A stretch of 64,000 nt of DNA, taken from Acidobacteriota bacterium. Lineage in GTDB: Bacteria > Acidobacteriota > Terriglobia > Terriglobales > Acidobacteriaceae. The stretch covers positions 146,717-210,716 of the forward strand of contig JAJXZL010000036.1 of assembly GCA_021780075.1 (NCBI GenBank). Reading direction: 5' to 3'. The stretch's first letter is position 1, and each line of letters opens with the position of its first letter. Positions 32,324 through 43,648 of the stretch are shown here, one piece after another. Under the pieces are notes generated by a model that ran no database searches, had not been told where the DNA came from, and saw nothing but the letters and a program-made list of their open reading frames with translations. The translations under genes and the position numbers were made by a program.

Positions 32324-33226
32324 ATGCAGGAACAAGGGAATCAACAGAGGCCGGGGACGCGGTTTCGCACCGCGGTCAAGGAAGAAAAACCGCTGCAGGT
32401 GGCAGGCGCCATCAACGCCTACACGGCACGGATGGCCGAGGCCACTGGCTTTCGCGCTTTGTATCTCTCGGGCGGCGGTGTCGCTGCCAACTCGCTGGGC
32501 GTACCGGACCTGGGTATCAGCACGATGGAAGACGTGCTGACCGATGTGCGCCGCATCACCGACGCCACCGCACTGCCGCTGCTGGTGGATATCGACACCG
32601 GCTGGGGTGGCGCCTTCAACATTGCACGGACGATCCGGTCAATGATCAAGGCAGGCGCAGCGGCGGTGCACATGGAAGACCAGGTAGGCGCCAAACGCTG
32701 CGGCCACCGCCCGGGCAAGGAACTGGTGCCCGCCGAAGAGATGGTGGACCGCATCAAGGCCGCGGTGGATGCGCGGACGGATGCCGAGTTTGTGCTGATG
32801 GCGCGCACCGACGCGCTGGCCAACGAAGGGCTTGATGCAGCGATTGAGCGTGCGCAGGCGTATGTGGCAGCGGGCGCGGACATGATTTTTGCCGAGGCGG
32901 TGACAAAACTGCCGATGTATACGAAGTTTCGCAAAGCGGTGGGCGTGCCCATCCTGGCCAACATTACGGAGTTTGGCCAGACGCCGCTTTTCACGCGCGA
33001 TGAGCTGGCGGCGGCGGGCGTGGACATCATCCTCTACTGCTGCGGGGCGTACCGCGCGATGAATGCGGCGGCGCTGAAGGTGTATGAGGCGATTCGCGCA
33101 GAGGGCACGCAGCGCAATGTGGTTCCGCTGATGCAGACGCGCGCTGATCTCTACAAGTATCTCGACTACCACGCCTATGAAACAAAGCTGGACGATCTGT
33201 TTGCCAAAGGCAAAGGCACGAAGTAG
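32324..33226 (+). CDS. prpB: 2-Methylisocitrate lyase PrpB
   Basis: 300 residues of the isocitrate-lyase/PEP-mutase superfamily. [24 protein letters not shown] (metal-binding acidic residues), the lyase signature [17 protein letters not shown] with the catalytic cysteine, and MARTDALA fit PrpB. It cleaves 2-methylisocitrate to pyruvate and succinate, the last step of propionate breakdown through the methylcitrate cycle. AAGGA lies 6 bp before the start. prpC follows 48 bp later and prpD after it, making a prpBCD operon. Confidence 0.95.
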   Translation: MQEQGNQQRPGTRFRTAVKEEKPLQVAGAINAYTARMAEATGFRALYLSGGGVAANSLGVPDLGISTMEDVLTDVRRITDATALPLLVDIDTGWGGAFNIARTIRSMIKAGAAAVHMEDQVGAKRCGHRPGKELVPAEEMVDRIKAAVDARTDAEFVLMARTDALANEGLDAAIERAQAYVAAGADMIFAEAVTKLPMYTKFRKAVGVPILANITEFGQTPLFTRDELAAAGVDIILYCCGAYRAMNAAALKVYEAIRAEGTQRNVVPLMQTRADLYKYLDYHAYETKLDDLFAKGKGTK

Positions 33227-33274
33227 GCAGTTCGCCCTTCATCCATGCGCATGCAGCGCCGGGGAGGGAATCCG

Positions 33275-34441
33275 ATGAATACAGAAGAAGCAAGCGCAAC
33301 GCCAGCAGGGTTCAAGCCCAAGAAGTCCGTTGCGCTGTCCGGTACAGCGGCGGGCAACACGGCGCTGTGCACTGTGGGCCGCAGCGGCAATGATTTGCAT
33401 TATCGCGGGTATGACATTCATGATCTCGCGACGCGTTGCGAGTTTGAAGAAGTAGCGTATCTGCTGGTGCATGGCAAGCTGCCCAACACGGCAGATCTTG
33501 CCGCATACAAGGCACGCCTGTGCACCCTGCGCGGCCTGCCCGCAGAGGTGAAGAAGGCTCTGGAGCTGCTGCCTGCGACGACGCATCCCATGGATGTACT
33601 TCGCACCGGCGTCTCTGTGCTGGGTTGTCTGCGGCCGGAAGGCGCAAGCCACGACGACGCGGGAGCGCGGGCGATTGCCGATGTGCTGTTGGCTTCGCTG
33701 GGCTCGATGCTGCTGTACTGGTATCACTTTGCGCACAACGGAAAGCGCATTGAAGTGGAGACAGACGATGACTCCATTGCAGCGCACTTTCTGCACCTGC
33801 TGCATGGCGCGAAGCCGAGCGCGGCGTGGACTGCGGCGATGCAGTTGTCGCTGATTCTGTATGCAGAGCATGAGTTCAATGCGTCCACATTTACGGCGCG
33901 CGTGATTGCGGGAACCGGCTCGGATTTGTACTCGTGCATCACCGGAGCCATCGGCGCGCTGAAGGGGCCGAAGCATGGCGGAGCGAATGAAGTGGCGCTG
34001 GAGATTCAGGAACGTTATGCGAGCGCGGATGAGGCGGAGGCGGATATTCGGCGGCGCGTGGCCAATCGCGAAGTCATCATCGGCTTCGGCCATCCGGTGT
34101 ATACAATCAGCGACCCGCGCAACGAGATCATCAAAAAAACAGCGCGCGGCCTGTCTGCTACGGAAAAGGGCCTGCTGCTCTATTCCGTTGCCGAGCGCAT
34201 TGAGAGCGTGATGAGCGACGCCAAGCGCATGTTTCCCAATCTCGATTGGTTCAGTGCGGTGGCATATCACCAGATGGGCATTCCGACGAATATGTTTACG
34301 CCGCTGTTTGTCCTGTCGCGCACGGCGGGCTGGAGCGCGCACGTCATCGAACAGCGCCAGGACGGCAAGATTATTCGCCCCTCGGCGAATTACACGGGGC
34401 CGGAGAATCTGGAGTTTGTGCCGATGGAGAAGCGGAGTTAA
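33275..34441 (+). CDS. prpC: 2-Methylcitrate synthase PrpC
   Basis: 388 residues of the citrate-synthase family; start at 33275 follows GGGAGGG. Family marks: [45 protein letters not shown] with the catalytic histidine, [12 protein letters not shown], and [16 protein letters not shown]. It condenses propionyl-CoA with oxaloacetate. Placement between prpB and prpD selects the 2-methylcitrate rather than the citrate synthase role. Two hairpins lie in the gap to prpD. Confidence 0.95.
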   Translation: MNTEEASATPAGFKPKKSVALSGTAAGNTALCTVGRSGNDLHYRGYDIHDLATRCEFEEVAYLLVHGKLPNTADLAAYKARLCTLRGLPAEVKKALELLPATTHPMDVLRTGVSVLGCLRPEGASHDDAGARAIADVLLASLGSMLLYWYHFAHNGKRIEVETDDDSIAAHFLHLLHGAKPSAAWTAAMQLSLILYAEHEFNASTFTARVIAGTGSDLYSCITGAIGALKGPKHGGANEVALEIQERYASADEAEADIRRRVANREVIIGFGHPVYTISDPRNEIIKKTARGLSATEKGLLLYSVAERIESVMSDAKRMFPNLDWFSAVAYHQMGIPTNMFTPLFVLSRTAGWSAHVIEQRQDGKIIRPSANYTGPENLEFVPMEKRS

Positions 34442-34457
34442 CAGACGAGTTTTTCTT

Positions 34458-34481
34458 CCCATGTTTCTGACGAGACATGGG
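34458..34481. repeat. Hairpin in prpC-prpD spacer, first
   Basis: CCCATGT and ACATGGG flank 10 nt (TTCTGACGAG). It lies 17 bp after prpC stop. It is related in design to the next hairpin: both stems begin CCCA and both loop regions contain TTCTGA or its complement. Confidence 0.6.
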
Positions 34482-34507
34482 CAGCCATATCGTTGAGATC
34501 GTAGTTT

Positions 34508-34533
34508 CCCAGGTCTCAGAAACGAGACCTGGG
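34508..34533. repeat. Hairpin in prpC-prpD spacer, second (perfect 10-bp stem)
   Basis: CCCAGGTCTC pairs perfectly with GAGACCTGGG around AGAAAC. No T-run follows, and prpD begins 28 bp later with its own AAAGGAGAG site, so it is a structured intercistronic element rather than a terminator. Confidence 0.65.
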
Positions 34534-34560
34534 GCACCCGTGCAGTAAAAAGGAGAGTGT

Positions 34561-36009
34561 GTGTCGTCGCACATCAGCAATGAGCGCCCCGCGCCAGACA
34601 AGGTACTTACCGACATCGCCGACTATGCGCTGCGTTACGAGGTCAGCAGCGAGCTGGCGTACACCACGGCGCGCTATTGCCTGCTGGATACGCTGGGCTG
34701 CGGACTGGAGGCGCTTGAGTATCCCGCGTGCACCAAACTGCTGGGGCCGATTGTGCCGGGCACCGTGGTGCCGCATGGCGCGCGCGTGCCGGGCACGAGT
34801 TATCAGCTTGATCCGGTGCAGGCCGCGTTCAACATTGGCGCGATGATTCGCTGGCTGGACTTTAACGACACGTGGCTGGCCGCAGAGTGGGGACATCCCT
34901 CCGACAATCTCGGCGGCATTCTGGCAACGGCAGACTGGCTTTCGCGCACGGGTCTTGCAGATGGCAGAGCCCCTTTGCAGATGCGTCAGGTTTTGACAGC
35001 GATGATCAAGGCGCACGAAATTCAGGGCTGCATCGCGCTTGAAAATTCATTCAACAAGGTTGGCCTCGATCACGTTGTGCTGGTGAAGGTGGCGTCGACG
35101 GCGGTGGTGTGCCAGTTGCTCGGCCTCACGAGCGAGCAGACGATCAATGCGATTTCGCTTGCGTGGGTCGATGGCCAGAGCCTGCGCACCTATCGCCACG
35201 CGCCCAACACCGGCTCGCGCAAAAGCTGGGCCGCGGGCGACGCGACGAGCCGCGCGGTGCGGCTGGCGCTGATGGCGCGCGCGGGAGAGATGGGATATCC
35301 CTCGGCGCTGACGGCGAAGACGTGGGGATTTTATGACGTGTCATTCCGCGGGCAGGAGTTCAAGTTTCAGCGTCCCTACGGCAACTACGTGATGGAGAAC
35401 GTGCTGTTCAAGATCAGCTTTCCGGCGGAGTTTCATGCGCAGACAGCGGTGGAGGCGGCGATGACGCTGCACGGGCGGCTGAAGCAGATGGGCAGGACGG
35501 CAGAAGAAATTCGCGCAATCACGATTCGCACGCACGAGGCTTGCCTGCGCATCATCGACAAGAAGGGTCCGCTAGCCAACCCGGCGGATCGCGATCACTG
35601 CGTTCAGTACATGATTGCGATTCCGTTGCTGCTTGGCCGGCTCACCGCCGCCGATTATGAAGACGCTATCGCTGCCGACCCGCGCATTGACGGACTGCGC
35701 GCCAAGGTGACGTGCGTTGAGGAGCCACGCTTCACGGCCGATTATCACGATCCGGAGAAACGGTCGATTGCCAACTCCCTGCACGTGGAACTTAACGACG
35801 GCACGGTGCTGGAGGAGACGGTGGAGTATCCCATCGGCCACAAGCGCAGGCGCGAGGAGGGCATGCCGTTGCTGATTGAGAAATTCAAGACCAACCTGCG
35901 CCGCCGCTACACCGAGGCGCAGCAGCAGCGCATTCTGGATGTCTCGCTCGATCACGCAAGGCTCGCATCCATGCCTGTGAACGAGTACGTGGACTTGTAC
36001 GTGCTTTAG
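34561..36009 (+). CDS. prpD: 2-Methylcitrate dehydratase PrpD
   Basis: 482 residues, MmgE/PrpD family. It starts at GTG 34561 after AAAGGAGAG. Marks: [60 protein letters not shown]. It dehydrates 2-methylcitrate to 2-methylaconitate (or directly to the cis form). A bacterial AcnD/PrpF pair is not seen, so PrpD is likely the only dedicated dehydratase, with aconitase doing hydration. Third gene of the prp operon; glpK begins 65 bp later. Confidence 0.95.
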   Translation: MSSHISNERPAPDKVLTDIADYALRYEVSSELAYTTARYCLLDTLGCGLEALEYPACTKLLGPIVPGTVVPHGARVPGTSYQLDPVQAAFNIGAMIRWLDFNDTWLAAEWGHPSDNLGGILATADWLSRTGLADGRAPLQMRQVLTAMIKAHEIQGCIALENSFNKVGLDHVVLVKVASTAVVCQLLGLTSEQTINAISLAWVDGQSLRTYRHAPNTGSRKSWAAGDATSRAVRLALMARAGEMGYPSALTAKTWGFYDVSFRGQEFKFQRPYGNYVMENVLFKISFPAEFHAQTAVEAAMTLHGRLKQMGRTAEEIRAITIRTHEACLRIIDKKGPLANPADRDHCVQYMIAIPLLLGRLTAADYEDAIAADPRIDGLRAKVTCVEEPRFTADYHDPEKRSIANSLHVELNDGTVLEETVEYPIGHKRRREEGMPLLIEKFKTNLRRRYTEAQQQRILDVSLDHARLASMPVNEYVDLYVL

Positions 36010-36074
36010 TCACACGCGCCTTGTCGGCAACCCGCCGCGCGTGATTGACTGGTTGCCGAAGGAAAACCCTACGC

Positions 36075-37562
<1,488 letters not shown>

Positions 37563-37579
37563 GCCAACGGGAGCGAAGC

Positions 37580-39133
37580 ATGCGCAGGGAAGAGATGATG
37601 CGGAAGATCCGGGAGCGCAAGGAACCCTGGGACATTGCCGTGATTGGCGGCGGAGCCACCGGCATGGGCGTGGCCGTGGACGCCGCCGCACGCGGCCTGG
37701 ATGTGGTGCTGGTGGAGGCGCACGACTTTGGCAAAGGCACCAGCAGCCGCAGCACCAAGCTGGTGCACGGCGGCGTGCGCTATCTGGAGCAGGGCAATGT
37801 GCCACTGGTGATGTCTGCGCTGAAGGAGCGCGGCCTGCTACGCCAGAATGCGCCGCACCTGGTGCATGACCTGGCCTTCGTGGTGCCGAATTATTCGTGG
37901 TGGGAGGCGCCTTTCTACGGCATCGGCCTCAAGCTCTATGACCTGCTGGCTGGCAAGTACGGCTTTGGCGCGTCGAAGCTGCTGACGAAAGAAGAAACGC
38001 TGGAGCGGTTGCCCGGGCTGGAGCCCGAAGAACTGCGCGGCGGCGTGGTCTATTACGACGGACAGTTTGACGATGCGCGTTTGCTGATCCATCTGGCGAT
38101 GACGGCGGCGGACCATGGCGGCACGCTGGTGAACTACTGCCCAGCTACCGGCCTGCTGCGCGACAACGAGGGCTATGTGAACGGCCTGACCGCGCGCGAT
38201 GCAGAGACTGGCGAAGAGCTGACGATTCCTGCGCGCATCGTGGTGAACGCGACCGGAGTTTTTACCGATTCCATTCGTCGCATGGCCGACCCTGCCGTTG
38301 AGCCGCTCATGGTGACAAGCCAGGGCATTCATCTGGTGTTTGACCGCTCGTTTCTCAAGGGCGACACGGCGCTCATGGTTCCGCGCACCAGCGATGGCCG
38401 CGTGCTGTTTGTGATTCCGTGGCATGGGCATGCCGTGGCAGGCACCACGGATACGCCGGTGGACGAGCCCAGCCTGGAGCCGCGTCCGCTCGACGAAGAA
38501 ATTGAATTCATCCTTGAAACGGCAGGCCGCTACCTGAGCCGCCCGCCCAGCCGCGCCGACGTGCTGGCCGTTTACGTGGGCCTGCGCCCGCTGGTCAAGG
38601 GCGACGGCAAGACCTCCGCGCTTTCGCGCGATCACGTCATCCACGTGGACACGTCGGGCCTGCTCACCATCACCGGCGGCAAGTGGACCACGTATCGCCA
38701 CATGGCCGAGGATTGCGTGGACCACGCCATCACGCTGGGCAAACTGCGCGACGAGCCTTGCACCACGAAGAATTTGCGCATCCATGGCTATCTGCGCGAA
38801 GCAGAGGCGCTGGGCCATCTGGAGGTCTACGGCTCCGATGCAGACGCGATTCGCACGCTGGCGCAAAGCCCGGCGCTGGCCGCGCGACTGCATCCTGATT
38901 TGCCCTACATTGCGGCGGAAGTAGTGTGGGCCGCACGGGCGGAGATGGCGCGCACCGTTGAAGATGTGCTGGCCCGGCACACGCGCGCGCTGTTCCTCAA
39001 CGCAAACGCGGCCATCGCCATGGCAGAGCCGGTGGCGGTGTTGCTGGCTACCGAGCTGGGCCGAGATGAAGCATGGATCGACGCGCAGGTGAAAGAGTTT
39101 CGCGCGCTCGCGGAGCAGTACAGGGTGGTGTAA
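37580..39133 (+). CDS. glpD: Aerobic-type glycerol-3-phosphate dehydrogenase
   Basis: 517 residues. Start at 37580 with GGGAG 7 bp upstream; the ORF-track start at 37520 is within glpK. The FAD loop DIAVIGGGATGMGVAVDAAARG, SRSTKLVHGGVRYLE, LLTKEETLERLPGL, VNATGVFTDSIR, and WHGHAVAGTTDTPV are typical. It oxidises glycerol-3-phosphate to dihydroxyacetone phosphate and passes electrons to quinone at the membrane. It is another quinone reducer next to the respiratory genes of the window. Paired with glpK. Confidence 0.97.
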   Translation: MRREEMMRKIRERKEPWDIAVIGGGATGMGVAVDAAARGLDVVLVEAHDFGKGTSSRSTKLVHGGVRYLEQGNVPLVMSALKERGLLRQNAPHLVHDLAFVVPNYSWWEAPFYGIGLKLYDLLAGKYGFGASKLLTKEETLERLPGLEPEELRGGVVYYDGQFDDARLLIHLAMTAADHGGTLVNYCPATGLLRDNEGYVNGLTARDAETGEELTIPARIVVNATGVFTDSIRRMADPAVEPLMVTSQGIHLVFDRSFLKGDTALMVPRTSDGRVLFVIPWHGHAVAGTTDTPVDEPSLEPRPLDEEIEFILETAGRYLSRPPSRADVLAVYVGLRPLVKGDGKTSALSRDHVIHVDTSGLLTITGGKWTTYRHMAEDCVDHAITLGKLRDEPCTTKNLRIHGYLREAEALGHLEVYGSDADAIRTLAQSPALAARLHPDLPYIAAEVVWAARAEMARTVEDVLARHTRALFLNANAAIAMAEPVAVLLATELGRDEAWIDAQVKEFRALAEQYRVV

Positions 39134-39165
39134 GCAGTTTGATTGGCAACACCGGGAGGTCACGC

Positions 39166-39426
39166 ATGACAACGCAATGCACCCACGTTGCGGAGCATTT
39201 GAAGAAGGTGAAACCGCGCACCAAAGGCTGCGAGGAGTGCCTGAAGACCGGCGACACGTGGCTGCACCTGCGCATGTGCCTGGAATGCGGCCACGTGGGC
39301 TGCTGCGACTCGTCGAAGAATCGCCACGCCCGTGCGCATTTTCACGCGACGCAGCATCCACTTATCCAATCTGCTGAGCGCGGTGAAGACTGGCGCTGGT
39401 GCTACATCGACGAGGTGTATTTGTAG
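39166..39426 (+). CDS. UBP-type zinc-finger protein
   Basis: 86 residues, start 39166 after GGGAGGT. It is a stand-alone ZnF-UBP: CTHVAEHL, CEECLKTGDTWLHLRMCLECGHVGCCDSSKNRHARAHFHATQHPLI, with about seven cysteines and several histidines set as in the ubiquitin-hydrolase zinc finger. Bacteria have such single-domain proteins without a ubiquitin system; role unknown. Thirty-two bp after glpD, so possibly cotranscribed. Confidence 0.85.
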   Translation: MTTQCTHVAEHLKKVKPRTKGCEECLKTGDTWLHLRMCLECGHVGCCDSSKNRHARAHFHATQHPLIQSAERGEDWRWCYIDEVYL

Positions 39427-39428
39427 CC

Positions 39429-41138
39429 CTACGCCAGCTCAACCACGATCTGTTTTGTTTCCGCATCGAGCTTCACGATTTTGAAGCTGCGAATCTGCCC
39501 GGCGCTCAGCGGCTCTGGCCTGTTTGAAGCGGCGGGCGCATTGCCTTTCCAGCGTGCGGTCAGCATCGACGACAAGCTGGACAGGTCGGCCTTGGCTTCA
39601 GTTTTTGCTTCGGGAGCGACAGCGGCATTTGAACCGATGCGGCACACGGAGCGGATGCCCTCGCCAAGTTCGATTGTGGCGCGGCCCGCAGATTCTTCCA
39701 CCACGCGGCCTGAGACCACGTCGCCCGCCTTGTGCTCGGCAATGTACTCGTCGATGCTGGTGGGGACAAGCTGCTTCATGCTGAGCTTGATCTGCCGCTT
39801 CTCCGTGTCGATGGCCAGCACCTGCGCCTTGACCACCTGGCCCGTGCGCAGCACGTCAGAGGGATGATTGATGCGCTTGTCGGCGCTGATTTCGCTGATG
39901 TGAACCAGCCCCTCGATGCCCTCGGCCAACTGCACAAAAGCGCCGAATTTCATTAGATTGGTGACCGGTCCCTCGATCTGCGCGCCGACGGGAAATTTCT
40001 GCTGAATCTCTGCCCACGGATCGCCGAGCGTCTGTTTGAGGCCGAGCGAGATGCGGCGCTCCTCGGGCTTGATGCCGAGAATCACGGCGTCCACGGTGTC
40101 GCCGGGCTTGAGCACGTCACTGGGGTGGCGCACCTTTTTGCCCCACGACATCTCAGAAATGTGAATCAGCCCCTCGACGCCCGCCTCCATCTCAACGAAG
40201 GCGCCGAAGTCGGTGATGCGCGTGACGGTGCCGGTGACGCGCTGGCCCGCCTGATATTTGTCGGCGGCGGCCACCCACGGCTCAGCCTGCAGTTGCTTGA
40301 GGCCAAGGGAAATCTTTTTTGTCTCCGGGTCAATCTTGAGAATGCGGACCTGCAGTTCCTGGCCTACGCTGAGCACGTCTTCCGGCTTGCTGACGCGGCC
40401 CCAGGCGATGTCGCTCACATGCAGCAGACCGTCCACGCCGCCGAGGTCAATAAACGCGCCATAAGGAACGAGGCTGCGGACAGTGCCCGAGAGCGTGTCG
40501 CCTTCCTTCATGGCGGCGCGGCGGCCTTCTACCAGGCCGCGGGCCTGCTCTTCGAGAACCACGCGACGGTCCACGACCACGTCTTCATCGGTGACGTCCA
40601 GCTTGGTGATGCGGCAGGTAATCTCAGTGCCGACCAGCTTTTCCAGCTCCGCTGCGTCGCGTGTTCCGCTGCGCGATGCGGGCATGAAGGCGCGTACGCC
40701 GATATCGACGCTGACGCCGCCCTTGACCACGGCGGTGACGGTGCCCACCACGGCCAGCTTCTCAGCATAGGCTGCCTCAAGCGCCGACCAGTCGCGGGGC
40801 TGCGCCACCTTGAAGCGCGAGAGCTCGTAGTAGCCTTCCTCGTTGCGGCCCTTCACGGAGACGGGGAGCGAGTCGCCCGGCTTCACGCCCTCGGCGTTGC
40901 GCTCGAAGGCCGTGCGCGGCAGCACGCCTTCTGTCTTATAGCCGATATCCAGAAACACCTGCTCGGCACTGAGGGAAACGACCGTGCCCTCCAACTGCTT
41001 TGCGCCGCTCGCGGGCTTGTGCGTGTGGCTGCGCTCGAACTCCTTGAGCAACGCGCCAAAGTCTTCGGCGGGCTCTGCGTTGGGCTCGGGGGTTTCTGCG
41101 GGGGTGGGCTGGGATTCTGGAGCGTTCTCGTTGGTCAT
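39429..41138 (-). CDS. rpsA: 30S ribosomal protein S1
   Basis: 569 residues with six S1 RNA-binding repeats. The first starts at about 47 (LEGTVVSLSAEQVFLDIGYKT) and the fourth and fifth are the most canonical (GTVTRITDFGAFVEMEAGVE, GPVTNLMKFGAFVQLAEGIE). The N-terminus is an acidic Glu/Pro/Ala-rich leader. S1 delivers mRNA to the 30S subunit. AAGG lies 9 bp before the start. Six-repeat order matches the bacterial S1, although the last repeat is divergent. Confidence 0.95.
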   Translation of the reverse strand: MTNENAPESQPTPAETPEPNAEPAEDFGALLKEFERSHTHKPASGAKQLEGTVVSLSAEQVFLDIGYKTEGVLPRTAFERNAEGVKPGDSLPVSVKGRNEEGYYELSRFKVAQPRDWSALEAAYAEKLAVVGTVTAVVKGGVSVDIGVRAFMPASRSGTRDAAELEKLVGTEITCRITKLDVTDEDVVVDRRVVLEEQARGLVEGRRAAMKEGDTLSGTVRSLVPYGAFIDLGGVDGLLHVSDIAWGRVSKPEDVLSVGQELQVRILKIDPETKKISLGLKQLQAEPWVAAADKYQAGQRVTGTVTRITDFGAFVEMEAGVEGLIHISEMSWGKKVRHPSDVLKPGDTVDAVILGIKPEERRISLGLKQTLGDPWAEIQQKFPVGAQIEGPVTNLMKFGAFVQLAEGIEGLVHISEISADKRINHPSDVLRTGQVVKAQVLAIDTEKRQIKLSMKQLVPTSIDEYIAEHKAGDVVSGRVVEESAGRATIELGEGIRSVCRIGSNAAVAPEAKTEAKADLSSLSSMLTARWKGNAPAASNRPEPLSAGQIRSFKIVKLDAETKQIVVELA

Positions 41139-41207
41139 GGCGTGTACCCTTCCATTCTCCCATGATTCAACGGAACACGTTCGAAGCCAGCCCGAACCGC
41201 CTCTGGC

Positions 41208-42968
41208 TTATGGAAACTCCGTGACCCGCGGCGTTGTGCGCGGGTTGATTGAGGTGGGCCCGCCCTTGTCGTCGATGACATTGGAGATTTCGCCCTTGTC
41301 GTCCAAGGCCACGGTGATCATGTGGTGGAAGCGAACATCCGGCTTGCGCGGCACCTCAATGGCGCGGGTGAGCGTGACGTTGGGGTGGCGGAAGACCGAG
41401 TAAATGCCCAGTCCCCAGGCCTCGTGGCTGGTGACCGTATCGGCCACCTTGTAGGAGGCCCAGCCATTCACGCCGGGCGCGCTGGTGTAGCTCGCCTGGT
41501 CCGGTGGATCGTAGGGAATCTCCGATTGATAGAAGTATGTGCGCCCCGCGTTGCCGTTCCACAGCACCTGGAACTGCTGATGGTGCTCCACAAACAGGCC
41601 GTAGATGGTGACGCGATCTCCGTTGACCACGAGGCCGTTGTCGCTGGTGTTGCTGGTCCAGCCCACTCCTGCGCCATGGTCGGCGCGCCATATCCAGGTG
41701 TGGTCCACGATAGTGTCATTGCTGTTGATGCGCAGATTCACCTGCGTGCGGCCCACGCCTGCTCCGCCGACGCGGAAGAAGACGTCGTGCAGCGCGATGG
41801 GGTTCTTCGCGTGGCTGGCGCTGCTCGTCTGCGGTCCCACTTCCAGCAACACGGGAGATTTCTCCGGCGCCGCGTCGAACAGCAATCCCGCAATCTCAAT
41901 GCCGTCCGCATCTGCTGTTGTCATGGCGGCGGTGCCCTGGGTAGGCCGCAGCGTGGCGAAGCCCAGCCCCATCACCACGGTGTTGGGGCGCGTGACGCGG
42001 ATAGGCTCGGCGAGGTCGTAGATGCCGGGGGTGAACAGCAGATGCTTGCCCCGCGCCAACTGCGCATTGATGCTGGCGGCGGTATCCACATCGGGCCGCG
42101 CAATGTAGAAGCGGTTGAGCGCGATGGACCGTCCCGGCGTCGAACCGCCGCGCCAGGTGATGCCCGCTGAATCGGTCTGCAGGGCGGGAACGCGCACGCT
42201 CCAGTTCCCTTTTGCATCGACTTCGAGAAATGGCTTTTCGCGCACGATGGGCGTCTGGGCGACTTTGGTATAGGGCGGTGCGGGCCACTCGCCCGCAGGC
42301 GGGTGAGGCACGCCGACAAAAACCATGTTCCAGTTGGAGCCGGTCCAACTGCCCCAATCACTGTTGCGCGAGATCCACTGCTGCTGCGTGCCGGAGTCCA
42401 CATTGCCGTCCACCAGCGTGTCAGACATCCATCCGCCGCTGGCCCAGCCGCGGTGCTGGTGCAGCACCATGTTGCCGCGCACGTGCATACGGCGGAACGG
42501 CACCGCCTGCGAGACCGCCCACTGCATGGTTCCGCCCGCGGGCGTTACGGAGAAGCCTTCGGCCGCTCGCCAGAAGGTGGTGGTGGCGTTGTTGTTTCGG
42601 GCGCTTGCGTCCGAACGCACGTTGCCCGTGATCTGCACGTCGTCGGGCGTTGCGCCGAGCCCCAGCACCTGCGTGTAGAAGCCCACCGGCACGTCCAGAT
42701 GGTACTTGCCGGGCAGGAACAGCACGGCATAGCGCGCGGGGCCGAATTCGCTGTGCTGCTCCACGGCGTAGATCTTGTCAATCTGCACCTGCATCGCGGC
42801 CTGCTGCATTCCTGGGTCGAAGACCAGCACATTAGGGCCAAAATTCGGCTTTGCCGACGGCTTGGGCCCGCCAGCCGCATTGGCTGCCGCAACTGAAGCC
42901 ACCACAAAACACATCAATAGCCTTGCAGCCCCATAACAAGTTCTGACAATGATTTGATTGCTTTGCAT
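41208..42968 (-). CDS. Secreted right-handed beta-helix protein (GH55-/pectate-lyase-like)
   Basis: 586 residues. Signal peptide (LLMCFVVASVAAANAAG) then repeated strand segments of a parallel beta-helix: NVLVFDPGMQQAAMQVQID, YAVLFLPGKYHLDVPVGFYTQVLGLG and HLLFTPGIYDLAEPIRVTR, an internal doubling like that of GH55 exo-beta-1,3-glucanases. Polysaccharide binding or cleavage is probable. Catalytic residues cannot be assigned from sequence alone, and databases often mislabel this family. It stands alone. Confidence 0.72.
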   Translation of the reverse strand: MQSNQIIVRTCYGAARLLMCFVVASVAAANAAGGPKPSAKPNFGPNVLVFDPGMQQAAMQVQIDKIYAVEQHSEFGPARYAVLFLPGKYHLDVPVGFYTQVLGLGATPDDVQITGNVRSDASARNNNATTTFWRAAEGFSVTPAGGTMQWAVSQAVPFRRMHVRGNMVLHQHRGWASGGWMSDTLVDGNVDSGTQQQWISRNSDWGSWTGSNWNMVFVGVPHPPAGEWPAPPYTKVAQTPIVREKPFLEVDAKGNWSVRVPALQTDSAGITWRGGSTPGRSIALNRFYIARPDVDTAASINAQLARGKHLLFTPGIYDLAEPIRVTRPNTVVMGLGFATLRPTQGTAAMTTADADGIEIAGLLFDAAPEKSPVLLEVGPQTSSASHAKNPIALHDVFFRVGGAGVGRTQVNLRINSNDTIVDHTWIWRADHGAGVGWTSNTSDNGLVVNGDRVTIYGLFVEHHQQFQVLWNGNAGRTYFYQSEIPYDPPDQASYTSAPGVNGWASYKVADTVTSHEAWGLGIYSVFRHPNVTLTRAIEVPRKPDVRFHHMITVALDDKGEISNVIDDKGGPTSINPRTTPRVTEFP

Positions 42969-43092
42969 ACGATTTCACCCTGTCCCGCCTGCCTTTGCAG
43001 CAGTCTTTTTTTGTGTGTTGTTACCCGGTTCGTATGGTATGCCTGCGCAGGCGGGACGGCAAAGGCAGGGGCATTTCCGCTACGCTGGTTAT

Positions 43093-43380
43093 ATGAATGT
43101 GTTTGACGAGAAACGAACCGAGCTGCAGCGGCACGAGTTCATGATGGGGATTGAACGGGGCAGGCTGGCGGTGGCGCTGGACATGCTGACCGATTCGCTG
43201 ATCCTGGTGGGCCAGCATGGGGTTTACTGCGCGTCCAACCGCAATCCGTCGGTACCGGCGCTCGATTTGCAGGCCGTTCTGGGTGGCATGGAGGGCGCCA
43301 AAGCCCTGATCCAGTCTGTGATGGAGGAGTTACGCGCCCAGCGGGAGAACACACGCGCACAAGGCCCCTCAGCCGGCTGA
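43093..43380 (+). CDS. Small hypothetical protein
   Basis: 95 residues, start 43093; the upstream part of the ORF has no family likeness. Mostly helical (NVFDEKRTELQRHEFMMGIERGRLAVALDMLTDSLI) with one cysteine. No motif recognised. Tight position 40 bp before the tRNA-Arg gene. Confidence 0.55.
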   Translation: MNVFDEKRTELQRHEFMMGIERGRLAVALDMLTDSLILVGQHGVYCASNRNPSVPALDLQAVLGGMEGAKALIQSVMEELRAQRENTRAQGPSAG

Positions 43381-43420
43381 AGGCACCGCGGAACTGCAAA
43401 ATACGATATGCTGAAAGAGC

Positions 43421-43497
43421 GCGCCCGTAGCTCAGCTGGATAGAGCGAACGCCTCCGGAGCGTTAGGTCGGGAGTTCGAATCTCTCCGGGCGCACCA
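43421..43497 (+). tRNA. tRNA-Arg (anticodon CCG)
   Basis: 77 nt with encoded CCA. Acceptor GCGCCCG/CGGGCGC; D-arm with AGCTCAGCTGGATAGAGC; anticodon stem ACGCC/AGCGT with loop CTCCGGA giving anticodon CCG; variable GTAGGTC-like; T-arm GGGAGTTCGAATCTCTC. Reads CGG codons, fitting a GC-rich genome. Confidence 0.97.
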
Positions 43498-43648
43498 TAC
43501 TTTCTGCAAGGGTTCACGCGCAAACAGCAAGGCGCACTGGCCGACGCCCCCATCGGCGCGGCAATGTCTGCCGCCGTCCACTCGCAGGCGGGTAGACTCA
43601 ACGTAAGCCCCCGCTTCAACAGGAGCGAAGGGGCCACGTAAGGAGTTC

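Noticed and set aside
37838-39361. 507-residue minus-strand ORF
   Set aside because: Antisense to glpD; no domain; typical GC-rich shadow.
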